DNA of 64,000 nt from Gordionus sp. m RMFG-2023 (taxonomy: Eukaryota; Nematomorpha; Gordioida; Chordodea; Parachordodidae): assembly GCF_954871325.1 (NCBI RefSeq), contig NC_088777.1:44431366-44495365 (forward strand), given 5' to 3'. Within the stretch, counting starts at the first letter, position 1; each line of letters begins with the position of its first letter. Position numbers and translations under genes: made by a program. Positions 23,701 through 35,752 of the stretch are shown here, in pieces. The notes under the pieces are model-generated. The model did not search any database, was not told where the DNA came from, and was given only the letters and a program-made list of their open reading frames with translations.

Positions 23701-26700
23701 TAAATATAATTTAATTATATTTTAAAAAAAAACAACATTTATTTCTATATAAATAATAAACTGACCCACACCAGACCTTTGAACAAGTCTGATATATATA
23801 TAATAACCCAACTAGCCCTATATAAAAGATAAATGGAAATGAAACATAATTTAAACTTAGTTTGTAGCGTTAATGTGGCCACATTCATAGTAGCATCCGA
23901 TCCGACGACACATTTTAACAGCTAACGATTTTTAAAATCTGTTTGAGATGAATTTTTATTTATTAAAATCAATATTTCTTAGATTATTATCATGAATATA
24001 GAATTAAAGATAAAATTATTATTTAATTTTAAAAAATTTTATCTCATGAACACATTTTAAAAATCGGTCAGCTGTTAAATCGTGCCGGATTGGATCCCAC
24101 TATGATTACGGCCTGTAACTAGATTAACTAATAGTTAAATTGATAATTTTTATTAAATGTAAAACTTTGTAACTAGTTACTTTAAGAAAAAATTGATCAC
24201 TCATTCTCTTATTTTTTGAAAATATGTCAAGTAACGAGAACTGATTATTTATTGATGTCACTTATAACTGTAACTATTAGTAGCTTTAAAAACACTACTA
24301 TTTATTAATGATTATTATTTTATTATAACTTATCCACTAATTCCAACAAACATCTCCCCCCCCCTCCCCCACTGTTATTTATTTGCGGGTCAGGAATACC
24401 ATCAAGTTGAGGTGTATTAACCTCGCCTTTATCCCTTCTACTAGAATCCTGCTTCAAACCTATTTTTCTGATACGATAATTTTGAAAAGGTATATCTGAC
24501 CGATTCAAATCTAAATAATACTTCTTTTTTTTCAAGGAATTCCAATTCGATCCGAAATTTAGACATAATTGGTCTAGTCTGTACCGACACACACATATAT
24601 TTTGAACTGTAGGAAAAAAAAATACATAATATTTAAATGAAGGCGGAAAAAATTATAAGTAACTTAAGGAAATTGATAGTTTTGATATTACAAGAAAACA
24701 ATTATAATATAAAAATTTTGCCCAAGTCTGGCCCGGTCCGAATTAAAATATTATATCCAGCCGAGACCGAGAGAATGTTTGTCCGCTTGGATTTGCCACT
24801 GCAAGGCTCTACCCTTATACAACTAGAAGCCCTTAAAATATTCACAAAAAATGACATTAAATATGTTATGTTATATAAATAAAACTATTTAAAATTGCTC
24901 ATCATTTTTTAAAAATATTTAATAATTTTACCCGTAAAAATAAAAAAATAAAGGGTGGCAACGCAGCACTTTCCGGTTCGAAGATATTTATAGGCGGCGT
25001 GGACCACTCCATGACGGCCTCGGACCTCAAATCGTTTTTTGAATCCAGTTTTGATACTACAGTGGTGGATGTTTTCTTCGTCCCGGCCAAAAATTACGCG
25101 TTCGTAACTTTCTTGGACTGGGACACAGCTCATTCTCTTTACGGCGAATCCTTTGAAATAAACGGGAAAAGTGTATTCTGCAGACCAGCAGAACCGGTGT
25201 CCGATAATTATAATAAAACTAACAATATCTGTAGTAATAATAATGCTGCCGGAGTTTCATTACAATTATCGACCTCTCAATCTATTGTGAGCAAGGTGGT
25301 CAAGAATGGGAACTCGGGGTCTACTAAAAAATCGAGATGTCGCAAAGTCATAACCAATCAGGTTTGTCAAAAAACATTTAAAAAAAAATATTTGTTACAT
25401 TTAAAATTATTTTATCTTTATAATAATCATTTCCGATCATAATTATTTACTAAAAAAAATTCAGACTATCGATGATCAGCTCAATGTTCCATGTTTCAAC
25501 GAAGAAAGCTTCAAACATAAGGTGCCATCTAAACATCACCATTTGACGTTAAACCTTAACCCCGATACAGCAATACACAAATTAGAAGGGGAATCAGACA
25601 AGTTGACTTTAGGTGACATTTCCCTATTACCTCCTATATTCGATGAAAAATTGATGGAGGCCCTGGAAGAAATCTCGAGGGCCAAGCGGCCTAACAATTT
25701 TACCGAAGATAATTCTTCTAATGTGTGCTCAGATATGAAAGCTCACGGGGAACAAGGCAAGACTGATCCGATAATGGATCATTGCAATGAAAATAAGGGA
25801 TCTTGCATTGACTCGAATCATTCTGTGTGCGATAGGTGCAATGACAATATACAAAAAATACTCGGTGACCAAACGAGCAGTGGTAACCGGGAATGCTTGG
25901 AAAATGATGTTTGTGTTAGGTGCGATCACCTTTACAATAGCGGCTCCTCATATTCGAATCTAATTCGTTTGCAATGTAAACCTAGCTCAAAGGATGCCCA
26001 CTTAGACAGCGATGAATTAATCGAGGATTTTGAGTCTTCCACATATTTGAATAATCAGAGTCCTTTCTTGAAAGCCAAAAATACGAGTTCCAGAAGGCTT
26101 CACACGAATTTTGGAAAATCTATGAAAATTAAGCTCAAAGAAAACGATATGGATGAAAATGTGAATGAACAATACACCTTTTCATCTAATAAAAATTTAG
26201 AATTAGATCCGAAGCACAATATTTCCTTCCACGATAATCGAACTTTTGTTATTGAATCCAATGATTTATTGAAACATCAGATGGCCAATCATTTCTCTTC
26301 CATATCCTTACAGAACAACGAGGTTAGCCTACCAGTCGAATCCTTCAAATCGGCTTTATCCCTGGGACTCAAAAAGAATGATTATATTTTGGATTCGTTA
26401 AATCACATCACTCTCAACCACACCAAGCGTTCCCGGGAAAATGAGCTGGAAGAATCAGAGGAGTGCTGCTTCCTAACGAAATTGTCCAACTCCGCGTCTC
26501 ACAATTTCCCCGTTATCAATTCATTATCCTTCAGCCTCCAACAAGAACACCCACCCTCTCCCGACACGACAACAGATTTTGTTGACAATGTCGACGCCGA
26601 AAATGACGTAACCATTCTTTCCCTCACTCATGACCCCCTAAATTTTGGAGATATCGACGAAGTAAATCTAACCACTCTGCGAGCCGTTAATTTATCCGGA

Positions 26701-27117
26701 TCCAATTCTATCCTTTCAAAAAATAATACGGTAGAAGAACAATTATTTTCTAAATTAGGCCCTTCCGCCATCATTAATAATGGTAAGGCATCATTAGCGA
26801 AACGCACATCGAAGTTATCTAAATCGCACTCCGTTTTATGCGTTATTTCGAAATTGGACAAGAATTTTAACTCGGTGGATAGTTTAAGCAAAATCAAATC
26901 TTCAAATTTAGGAGACTTTGAATGTAGCACCAAATTTTTAAGTACAGACTCGGCCTACCGAAATAGAAAAAGTGTGATAGATTGTTTAAGCGAATCCGTG
27001 TTAGGTAGAAATACGACTCACGGTGAAATCTTATACGATAATTTTCTCGTCGATAAATTAAATAAATCTCACCACGAGAGATGCCAATCCCTACCCGAAA
27101 ATATAAATTTTATCTAA
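20701..27117 (+). CDS. TARDBP: TDP-43 orthologue (TAR DNA-binding protein), five exons, 869 aa
   Basis: Exons 20701-20938, 20986-21155, 21218-21358, 24954-25361 and 25465-27117 join in frame to 869 codons plus stop. Residues 1-80 form the TDP-43 N-terminal oligomerisation domain (EIPSDEDGTISLP). A bipartite NLS follows (KENKRKID...KLRKK). RRM1 (from about residue 102) has RNP2 LIVLGL and RNP1 KGYGFIRF, with DGRWCTVKLPDSK as in human RRM1. RRM2 (from about 192) has KIFIGG and NYAFVTF. The family binds UG-rich RNA and regulates splicing and mRNA stability in the nucleus. Human TDP-43 has 414 residues. Here a polar Ser/Asn/Asp-rich tail of roughly 600 residues replaces the Gly-rich domain and carries two CxxC pairs near residues 441 and 469. 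Intron 3 is 3.6 kb and contains MITEs. Exon borders are inferred from GT-AG sites and reading frame. Confidence 0.93.
21830..22252. mobile_element. MITE with AACCGAACC-type inverted ends
   Basis: Left arm about 21848-21895 (GGGGATCAAAACCGTAACC, TCGGTACTGG). The right arm, read inverted from 22252, begins TAGGGTTATATTTCAGG and contains AAACCGAACCTGAACCG and ACCAGTATTAACCG. The TAGGG tip suggests hAT. The left tip and the target duplication are not resolvable. Confidence 0.55.
23858..24125. mobile_element. MITE with long imperfect inverted repeats
   Basis: 23887-23940 (CATAGTAGCATCCGATCCG ... TTTTAACAGCT) pairs with 24052-24103 (AGCTGTTAAAT ... GGATTGGATCCCACTATG) over about 50 bp. The pairing weakens outward to about 23858 and 24125. 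No coding capacity. Confidence 0.65.
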
Positions 27118-27306
27118 AATTGGCTATTGATTATTTAATAATTTAATATATTATCATCATAATTTTAATTTATTTAAACATATCTTATAATCATTTGAAC
27201 TTTTTATAATAATAACGACTCATTTTTGAAGGGTTAATTTAATTTTTTGTAAGAAATTTATTTTTATTCTTTAAAAATAATTTTTTTTATATGATATTAT
27301 CTTAAT

Positions 27307-27319
27307 AATAAAAAATAAA
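27307..27319 (+). promoter_or_regulatory. Candidate poly(A) signals of the TDP-43 gene
   Basis: Two AATAAA hexamers (27307-27312 and 27314-27319) lie about 190 bp after the stop codon. In AT-rich DNA such hexamers can arise by chance. Confidence 0.4.
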
Positions 27320-27413
27320 CGTTCATACATGTAAGTTATGTTTAATTAATTTTTTATAATAATGATACATACATTACAGCAAAATAAAATCATTAATTAA
27401 TTGCATATCCCAC

Positions 27414-28187
27414 TCACTTTTCTAATTTCATACTTCTATAGTCGTAAGAGTTTCTCTTAAGTTTGTTTTGCAATTTTATATTTTCCCTGTATATTTTCTT
27501 ATTATCCTCTTTGATGGAATTAATCTTAGCTCGGGTGTTCAATTCCTGTGTCCGGCGATCTAATATTTTTTTATAAAGATCCATATTTGTTTCGTGGATA
27601 TCGAATATATCTTTTTTAAAGGCGCTCCTAACCTTCGAATTATCCCCGGATACCATCAATTTTCTAAATCGCCTCTCGATTTCGTTGAATTTGTTACCAT
27701 ACTCGGGATTGTTGAAGATTATTTCTTGATTTTTTTCGAGGAATTCATTGATTTCTTTCGATTCATACCACTCTTGATCCAGTTCATCGGACGATGGGAA
27801 ACCGGCAGATAATGGGTCTACAACGGCTAATTTCTTTTTAGCTCTAATTTGGTTTAACATTTGTTTGGCCCTGTTCAATTCGTTCCAAATGTTGGCCTTA
27901 GAATGGTTCAGTTTCTCCAATTCCTCCCTTAGTATTCCCTTCTCTTTCGAAATTTTTTCGAAACCCTCGATCATCATGTCCAAATCCTTCTTGAGTCGGG
28001 TTATTATTTTTGGCGTCATATTTTCGATGTTAGGGTCAAAATGTGCATGAATCAACGGGTTACTCTTTCTCCTTCTCCCGTAAATGCTCGAGGGTTTGTT
28101 ATCTTCGTCTTCCTCGTTAACCGTGATGACGTAAGAGTGCGATTTAGCAACAGCAACATTTTGTACGCGCTCGAAAGATGGGTTCAT
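27414..28187 (-). CDS. Unrecognised coiled-coil protein, 257 aa
   Basis: A single uninterrupted frame on the minus strand, starting ATG AAC CCA at 28187. A basic, polar head (about residues 1-50, with YGRRRKSN) is followed by long charged heptad-like helices (about 55-120 and 170-257, for example KDLDMMIEGFEKISKEK and KKIYRENIKLQNKLKRN). Between them is an acidic linker with SSDELDQEWYES. No catalytic motif, signal peptide or membrane segment is visible. Codon use and composition resemble the neighbouring TDP-43 exons, so it looks like a real host gene. It lies tail to tail with TDP-43, 296 bp apart. I cannot assign a family; structural, cytoskeletal or ciliary roles would be guesses. Confidence 0.75.
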   Translation of the reverse strand: MNPSFERVQNVAVAKSHSYVITVNEEDEDNKPSSIYGRRRKSNPLIHAHFDPNIENMTPKIITRLKKDLDMMIEGFEKISKEKGILREELEKLNHSKANIWNELNRAKQMLNQIRAKKKLAVVDPLSAGFPSSDELDQEWYESKEINEFLEKNQEIIFNNPEYGNKFNEIERRFRKLMVSGDNSKVRSAFKKDIFDIHETNMDLYKKILDRRTQELNTRAKINSIKEDNKKIYRENIKLQNKLKRNSYDYRSMKLEK

Positions 28188-30980
28188 TTCTTCTCTTTAA
28201 AAATATATTTTTTTAATGTTTAAAAACCGCGAAAATATAGTTTTTACGATTATAAAATTATTAGGCTATGTTCTAAGGTGTATCTAAACATTGACGCCAA
28301 ACAATTTCGTTTTCAAAATTTATAAGTTGAAATTTGATTGATGACAGTCAATGTTAATAAATGCAAGAAAAAGTACGTTTTGGTTTTTAACTAAAAGAAC
28401 GTAACTGCAATCTTACTTCCTCGTAGCCATATAGAATAGAATTATGAGAAATAATTTTTTTAACACAAAAAAGAACAAATTTATTATGATGTAGATCAAT
28501 CGATACGTGTCAATATTAATGCGTGTAGAATTAATTTAAACAAGATTAGAAATAAAAAACAACTCATTCTTAAACAAATATTGAGATTTAAAAACATTTT
28601 TACAGCCTATGAAATAGTCGAATTATTTCAAATAACAAGTTATTATAATGTTCATTTTATAAAACATAATTTCCTGCTAATTATATTAACAAACCAGTCG
28701 GAACTAATCATAAGCAAAAATAAATAATGAATGGGTATATGAGGCACTGGGTCAAAAATTAGCAAAATTTATTAGAGCTGCACTGATATAAAAAATTTTA
28801 CCCATTTGATATTTCTAAAAAATCTACCCGACATTTATATTGAAGGTCCATAAAGTTGGCGGAATGGTTTGAAACATAAATTCTGCCTATACCATTTTTT
28901 AGTGCCCTATGTGTTTACCTATCTGAAGTTGAGGGAACGACTAAATTTAGCCATCTAATTCAAAACTTAGCCGATTATTTACAAAAAAAATCTGCGGCAT
29001 ATTCTCAATTACTATTCAAAAAAAATCAAAGAATTTAAAGACAACAGGAAATAAAACGACTCACTGATTTTCAAAAATGAACTAAAAAAATTATTAGTCA
29101 GAGATATATATAAAATGCTATTAGTCAGCATAGTCATTTTTTTATGACTATCACTAAATAGATATAGATTTTTATAAGCTACATCTCAGTCAAAAAAGGC
29201 TATAGCTAAGCCATTCCTTAACTTTGATTTGTGCTTCATGTTTTGGTCCTGCTGAATATATCGTTAATGAGTTATAAACATAGGAAAAATAAAAAATGAT
29301 GTTTAAAGGATGGTGGAATGACTTGAGGCACGAATCCTAATCAATGACAATATTTCTTAATTTGTGCTTTATGTGAGATATCAGAGAAAATAATTGTTTG
29401 TGAGTAGCAAAATAAAAAAATTTGAAATTGGGCTTTCTTTATTTTCGCTTTACCCTAGTTTTCAAAGCTATGCATTACGGACTGCATCATGCTTTCTAGA
29501 GAAATTATAAATTGTTCTATTTTTAATCTTATTAACTTTCTATTTTTTAAATAGAATATTTTTAAATAAATGTTTAAAATCTGATTCGAGCGGCATAAAT
29601 ATTCACCTACACGATATTTAAATATTATTGACAGCGAGTACCTAATGATTTAATTTATTTTTGCAGTCAATCAATAAAAAATGGTTCATTGGCAAAACAA
29701 ACAGAAGAACTTGATAAAAAAATTATCCGAATTTTTTATTTCATTCAAAATAGATCGATTAATTCTTAACAACTCATAAGAGCCATTCTATTTTAACATA
29801 AATTCTTATTACATTCAAAAATATTCTGTCTTGAGGCAAATACTCTTTTTTTAAGATTGAGTTATCCTACATTTAAACTTTGATAGAAGCCAAAACGAGT
29901 TTTAGCTTAAAAATTCGACTTAGTTTATTTAGAGTCGGCTCAAAACTTGCTGAAAATGGAGTCAATTATCACATCTACTTTCTGGTGGCGAACATCATCT
30001 ATGCTTTTTTTTATGAGGATGGTTTAAATATTTTTAAAGAAAATTTGATGTTTAATATATTACTGAGTCGATAATATCTATTTATAGAACTTGTTAATGG
30101 ATTGAGAGCCGCCTTCAAGTTTGGCACATTAAGTAAGAATTTAATAACCTATTATCAATGTTGATAGTTATTTTATTTTTTTTCCCCAATCAATACCTTT
30201 TTAAAAATATAATTAATATTTCCAAAAATATTTTTAAATGAATAATAAAATATAAAATAATAATAAATAAAAAAAATTGTTTCTCAGGTGGCTATAAAAC
30301 TAATATATAAAAATGAAAAAAAATTCCATTTTTAAATAGGAATTTTAATTTTTATAAGAATATAAGGAAAAGAGATTGAAATTTAAAACCTTGAAAAAAA
30401 TATGAAAATTATTTGTGAAGGTTCTCAAAATTTGGAAAGGCAGTTAAAAAATAAAAAAATTAGTAAGGGGGGGGGGAGCTTAACCCATAATCATTTTCGC
30501 AGTACTTTCTAGAAATCATGTATGCTTGTTGGAAATTGACGATGTTAAATATCGACCGTTGTCATACCACGGTCAAATATTTTACATGAGGCCCTGCAGT
30601 TGTAAAATGATTGCATAATATCTGCTATAATAAACTTGTCGTTTCAAAAACAGTGGCGTACATTTTTTCTATGATACGCGCAACAGTCCGAGAACTGTCG
30701 CTTAAACGTCTATAGGCTAATCAACAAAAGAGATGGGCAAAAACAAAAGCCTATACCCATGAACTGCCTAAATAATTTAATTACTTTAAGGGTGGGTGGT
30801 GGCCAATTTTAAGTTTAACATCTAATGTAAGCCTTGGTAGTTACTAACAAATAATTGAGAATGTGTTCATATCAATTGAGATTAGAATTTATTCATGAAA
30901 ATAAGGAAAAGCTAAAATGGGTTTACCACAAATTGTTTAAAAGGTGAAAAATCCAGTGAATAGGCAAAAACTAGTCAGTA
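28188..30980. other. Intergenic region
   Basis: 2.8 kb of AT-rich sequence between the coiled-coil gene and the LINE relics. The frame at 29880-30074 has no recognisable product. The upstream 200 bp should contain the promoter of the minus-strand gene, but no element stands out. Confidence 0.45.
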
Positions 30981-30999
30981 ATCGGTTTATGACTATCCA

Positions 31000-31890
31000 G
31001 CAAACGAACACCACACAACAAACGGTTATTTTTCCTTTTTCCAGAGAAACAAAATACTCTATGGAGTGATAGATAGATTATATAGCGAAAAAGGTCTTTG
31101 ATAATGATAAAGATATGAGAGAAAGGAAACTATGACGCAGAAATAGGAGCCAGCTCCGTAAGTTTTAGGAAATTGAAAAGTAATTGTTGGCCAGGATTAA
31201 CAAAGGCATTTTGGCTTGATTGTTATATGATAGTCTATCATTCACGGAAAACTCTACCAGCAAAACATATTTACAAACCTCGCCACCCCCCTGTCGACTG
31301 GTTTCTCCATAAATGAAGTAACAAGCGAACAAAGACTAATGAAAAAAAAACACTAAGAGAAAGCAAAAGCTCCAGGGCCAGATAATATCACAGCAGAAAA
31401 ACCAAAAAATAAATAGCATCTATAACAATATCGCTACCTATTTGCCCTCATTTAATAGAAATATGGGAGAGCGGAACTACTGCAGTGGGATGAAATCAAA
31501 AATCCTACCTAAGTAACTACCCAAAAACTAAGACCACAAGAAAATTAAGACTTATTGAGCTATAGCCATCACATCCTATAGCATGGAAAAAGCATAACAC
31601 CCACACCAAAAATACATAAGTATATACAGACCAAGAAAAGAAAATACTGGATCCAAAATTAATTTAGAAAAATAATCATGCAGAAAAACTAAGTACAAAA
31701 CCCCTTCTGCTTTACATTTGTGAATTATAACAGAGCTATTGATAATGTTAACCATGCAGTTTTTTCAGAAAATAAGATAAATAAAAGCTGAAGTCAGTGA
31801 AGTAAGTAATTCACAGAATAGGTGAAAGACAAAAATCAAGAGGTAAAATTTAGAGATGAAGAAATTAAATAACCTGAAAAATACAGAAAA
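31000..31890 (+). mobile_element. Degraded LINE copy, plus strand
   Basis: Plus-strand pieces match the protein of the minus-strand LINE at 31895-34605. 31082-31126 reads IAKKVFDNDKDMRE (against IAKKAFEIDRDMRE). 31363-31398 reads AKAPGPDNITAE (against NKSPGTDNITGE). 31711 onward reads FTFVNYNRAIDNVNHAVF (against FYFIFIDFKRAFDNVNH). About 31840 reads VKFRDEEIK (against SFRTKKGVK). The copy has many stops and frame changes and is clearly older than its neighbour. Its right part stops where the minus-strand LINE begins. Confidence 0.75.
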
Positions 31891-31894
31891 TAAA

Positions 31895-34602
31895 TTATGG
31901 GAGGTTTAGGTAATTCGATTTAATTTTTAGTAGTTTTTTTATAGATTTTTTGTTTTTATTTAGCCTTAGGAATTGCTTCAAATTTAAGTTTAGATCCATT
32001 ATGTCCTTCAAGGCTCTGTAGAACCATAATGTCTTATATTTGCAATATGTTTTCCCATTAAAGGAGTATAACCAATTAATGGCATCAATAACAAGGCTAT
32101 TGTTACTATGATTTCTTAAAATATGGGCAAAGAAAGTAAGACGTTTCTTTTTTAAAGATACGTGAACCTGGGTATGGTTAGACTTCTTCCAAAGATTTTC
32201 ATTTGAGATAATATTTGGATAGAAGATTCCATTTATTATTCTAAGGCATTTATTTACAAACGTTTGTAATTTCCTAGTTTCGGTCTTGGTAATCTCCCAT
32301 GTATCACCGCCATAAAAGAGAATCGGGATGATGGTTGAGTTAAAAATACAGAGTCTTGTGAAAACGGATATCTCTCTAGCTTTCCACAGTTTAAAAAATT
32401 TATAAAAAGCCGCCCTAGCATTTTGTAAACGAATTTTTAGTTCTTCTTTACAACTACCTTTATTGTCAATGGTTACACCTAGATATTTAAAAGAATCTAC
32501 CACCTTAACCAACTTTCCCCCCACCACCAAATTATTCAGAAGAGGCGCCTGGGACGAGGGCATTATCACTGTTTTATCAAAGTTAATGTCCAAGCCAACC
32601 TTAAGACTAAAGGAGTTTAATATAGCGATCAAATTTTGGGTTTCTTCCAAACTTTTTGTTATCAAAACTATGTCGTCAGCATAAGATATCACCCTATTTT
32701 CCAAGAAAAAAGACTGACTGGAACTTAATTCTAAGAGATTCGCAGTAGCCAGCGTATCTACTATGATTTTATTCATAAGTATATTAAACAAAAGCGGGGA
32801 AAGAACACATCCTTGTTTTACCCCTTTTTTTGTCCTAAAAGATGGAGAAACCTTATTATAAATTTTTAAGGAGGCAAAAAGACTACTATAATGTGTTTTA
32901 AGGATCCTTATAATATTAGAGTCAATGCCATATTCGGTTAAAATCTTCCAAAGCTCATCATGGTTAACATTATCAAAAGCACGTTTAAAGTCGATAAAAA
33001 TAAAGTAAAAAGGTAATTTATACTTCTGACATTTCTGCATTATAATCTTTAAAGCTAATATTGGTTCGTTTATATTTCTACCTGGACGGTAAGCACAAAT
33101 ATACTTAGACAAAAGGTTTGGTGTAGAGGAAAGAATGCGATTTTTTAAAAGAACCATAAAAACTTTTGATGCAATAGACGTGAGAGCGATGGCTCTATAA
33201 TCCTTGAATTTAGATGGATTTGGAATTTTCGGGAAGTTGCAAAAGATAGTCTTATTCCAATCCGCTGGCATCATCCCAGTCAACCATATCTTGTTAAACA
33301 AAGGAAGTAAGAACCGAGAGATCGTTAAGGGAGCTGCTTTCAGATGTTCTCCCGTAATGTTATCTGTACCCGGAGATTTATTATTCCTAAGCTTCTTAAT
33401 GGCAGCCACAATTTCCGCCGATGAAAAGTTTGCATCCAATTGTCCCCCATTTTGACTAGTGGATGGGATTAAGGTAGGCCTCCTAGAATCAAAGACTCCC
33501 ATATAGTGGTCAAGCCATAACGCTATCTGTTCGTCAGGGTCAGTAATTAACCTATTATTATCCAGTCTTATAGTTGGAAGTGTCTTGAACACTTTGGCTT
33601 TACAAAAATAATTTAGTTTCTTGTAGGCGTCGAAAGTTCTATTTTCCCTCATATCCCTGTCTATCTCAAAAGCCTTTTTAGCAATAAAGATCCTTCTATC
33701 TCTCCTTAGGAGTCTATGAATTGAGGTCCATAAGTGACCATCGCGCTCACCTCGTAACTTGAGTTGAGCTATCATGCGAGTGGTGTCATCGGATAGCCAT
33801 TCCTGTCTCGGTGGAGAAATGTTGATGTTAGGGAGATGATTGTAGGCATCAAACAAGTTGTTTTTGAAAGACGCCCAACATTCTTCGACAGATTGAGACT
33901 CCGACGAGGATAAGAAAGTTGCCTCTCTATCATTTAAGAATAGATCAAGCTGTAGTTTGACTGCAGGGCGTTGCAGGTGAGTTGCATTTCTCTTCCAGGA
34001 CAGGTATCTCGGCTGGGGTTGAAGAGAAGGACGCCGAGAGTTTCCCCATAAATTTTTCACAGTGATAGTGGCTCTGATTAATTTATGATCAGAAATATTA
34101 ATATTTGGCATTACTTTTACATCGATAAACCAACTATGGATGTTCGAGATGATAAAATCGATCTGAGACTTAATATTATTTCTACTGAAGGTTAGGGTGT
34201 TTAATTCACTGTGCGAAAAGAAAGTATTTTCGACCTTGAGGTTTATACTCCTGCACATCTCCAATAACTTTCTACTGTCATCACTGTTTAATTGAGAGAG
34301 AGTTGCATTCCCAATTACCCCATCTCTAATAAAGGAGTCATCTTTTCCGATCCTAGTATTTAAATCCCCAAGAATTATCAAATTTCGACTCCTAGGAAGA
34401 GAGTTTACAATGTTTTCGAGGTCATCGAGGAATGCGAGCCGTTCGTTTCTTCTAGGCGGGGCATAGACATTAACTAAGATTGTTTGCCTGAAGCAGGTGT
34501 TCAGGTATAGTAAACAGCATCTCTCCGAAATGGGCACAAATTTATCCACGTATTTGCATAATCTTTTGCTGATAAAGAAAGCAACTCCCGAAATTGATGT
34601 TT
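31895..34602 (-). CDS. LINE ORF2-type protein: APE endonuclease (partial) and reverse transcriptase
   Basis: About 900 residues. The N-terminal part belongs to the endonuclease/exonuclease/phosphatase fold: GVAFFISKRLCKYV upstream of the first listed start, then LILVNVYAPP-type strand, ILGDLNTRIG (GDxN) and NISDHKLI (SDH). A linker follows, then the RT: NNKSPGTDNITGEHLK, FKDYRAIALTS, FIDFKRAFDNVNH, GVKQGCVLSPLLFN, and YADD at 32672-32683. The C-terminal region (CLRIINGIFYPNIISNENLW, RLTFFAHILRN) resembles RTE-like or related clades; I do not assign a clade firmly. There is no natural start because the 5' part of the element is absent. The frame is intact over this span, so insertion was relatively recent. 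Confidence 0.85.
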
Positions 34603-34605
34603 AAA
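31895..34605 (-). mobile_element. 5'-truncated non-LTR retrotransposon (LINE), opposite orientation
   Basis: A long minus-strand frame is open from just inside the endonuclease domain to a stop at 31895. Upstream of about 34605 the frame meets a stop and family similarity ends, the usual LINE 5' truncation. At the 3' end the open frame finishes a few bases from the older plus-strand LINE copy (31000-31890), and no poly(A) tract is visible. Confidence 0.85.
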
Positions 34606-35502
34606 AATAATTATCAAATTATCTGCTATTAATATGGCTGCTAAAAAATTTAATTACTAGCCATAAAAAGTTGAAGGGTGGACGGATTTTTTCAAAAAAA
34701 ATTAATGTGTAAATAATTGAGGAGATTTCCCAACAATCACAATTAGTACAAATCTAGCGAATTCGCTGCAAAGTTTCAAGTTATTGATGGTAGCGAATTT
34801 TCAATTGTGGTAAATTTAATATATGGCATCTCGAACGAATTTTTAAATTTATTCATATATAAATTAAGAATTATTTATAATTAATAATTAAAGTAACTTA
34901 TAAATATAAAACAATTCCAAATTAAGGTCCATAAAAATATATGCAATGAAAATTAAAAAATTAAAAAAAATTCCAAAAGGATAAAAAATAATAATATAAA
35001 GGATTAAAAAATATAGTAGATGGTGGATTGTAGGCAATGGAATATATATAACTAAAATTGATTTATATAAGATTTACTATTTTGTGGTCATCTATTGTGC
35101 AAAGATTTGCCTGTTTTTATAAGGAAATAAATTAGGTAATATCAAAAATATCAAAACGTATCTAAAAAATGATCAAATATATTCAATATTATGTAGATAT
35201 GGATACTTTTTGTATCTAATGTAGAAGATATCCCCATTTATATCTAAATACTTTAAAAAATCTTTTGTATAAACGCCCTTTTCATATAAGGGAACATAAT
35301 TTTGCCCTATAACATTTAACATGTATCGCCTTGTATAAGCAAAAAAATAATAAACTGTAAATTAATTAGTCACTGTCAAATTTGCATATCATCATTTCTA
35401 TTTCTGGTTATCAATCAATATCCATTAAATAGCATGGTTTTTCAAAATTTTTTATTTTTTAACAATTTTTATTTTTAAATATTAATTATCAAAATTAAAA
35501 CT
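34606..35502. other. Intergenic region
   Basis: Very AT-rich, with no open frame of note and no recognisable continuation of the plus-strand LINE relic. Confidence 0.45.
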
Positions 35503-35752
35503 AATAACGAAATCTAATCACCCTAAGTAATAAGTATATAATTTTTATTTATATATATTTATAAAAGAATTTTATACAACCTAGAAAAATATGATCATTT
35601 AATTATATCTTATTTGATAGTAAGTTATTAAATAACAAAATCTAATCACCCTAAGTAATAACTATATAATTTTTATTTATATATATTTATAAATGAATTT
35701 TATACAACCTAGAAAAATATGATCATTTAAATCGCTTATTTGATAGTAAGTT
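35503..35752. repeat. Two-copy tandem duplication, 128-bp period
   Basis: Copies starting at 35503 and 35631 both read AATAACRAAATCTAATCACC ... TATACAACCTAGAAAAATAT ... TTTGATAGTAAGTTA, with only a handful of differences. A recent local duplication in non-coding sequence. Confidence 0.9.

Larger units (their letters stand above)
21359..24953 (+). other. TDP-43 intron 3
   Basis: 3,595 bp with donor GTATTATT and acceptor ATAAAG before GGTGGCAACG; phase 0. Contains two MITE-like elements (about 21830-22252 and 23858-24125) and otherwise AT-rich sequence. The open frame at 24637-24882 resembles no TDP-43 segment. Confidence 0.75.

Noticed and set aside
24637-24882. 81-codon frame inside TDP-43 intron 3
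   Set aside because: It has no resemblance to any TDP-43 region. Exon 3 (21358) to exon 4 (24954) is already phase-compatible and restores the RRM1-RRM2 linker.
29880-30074. 64-aa plus-strand frame in the intergenic region
   Set aside because: No recognisable motif, AT-rich composition and no splice or promoter context; likely chance.
31000-34605. Single LINE insertion with a twin-primed 5' inversion
   Set aside because: The plus- and minus-strand parts overlap in content and differ strongly in decay, so they are two separate copies of different age.
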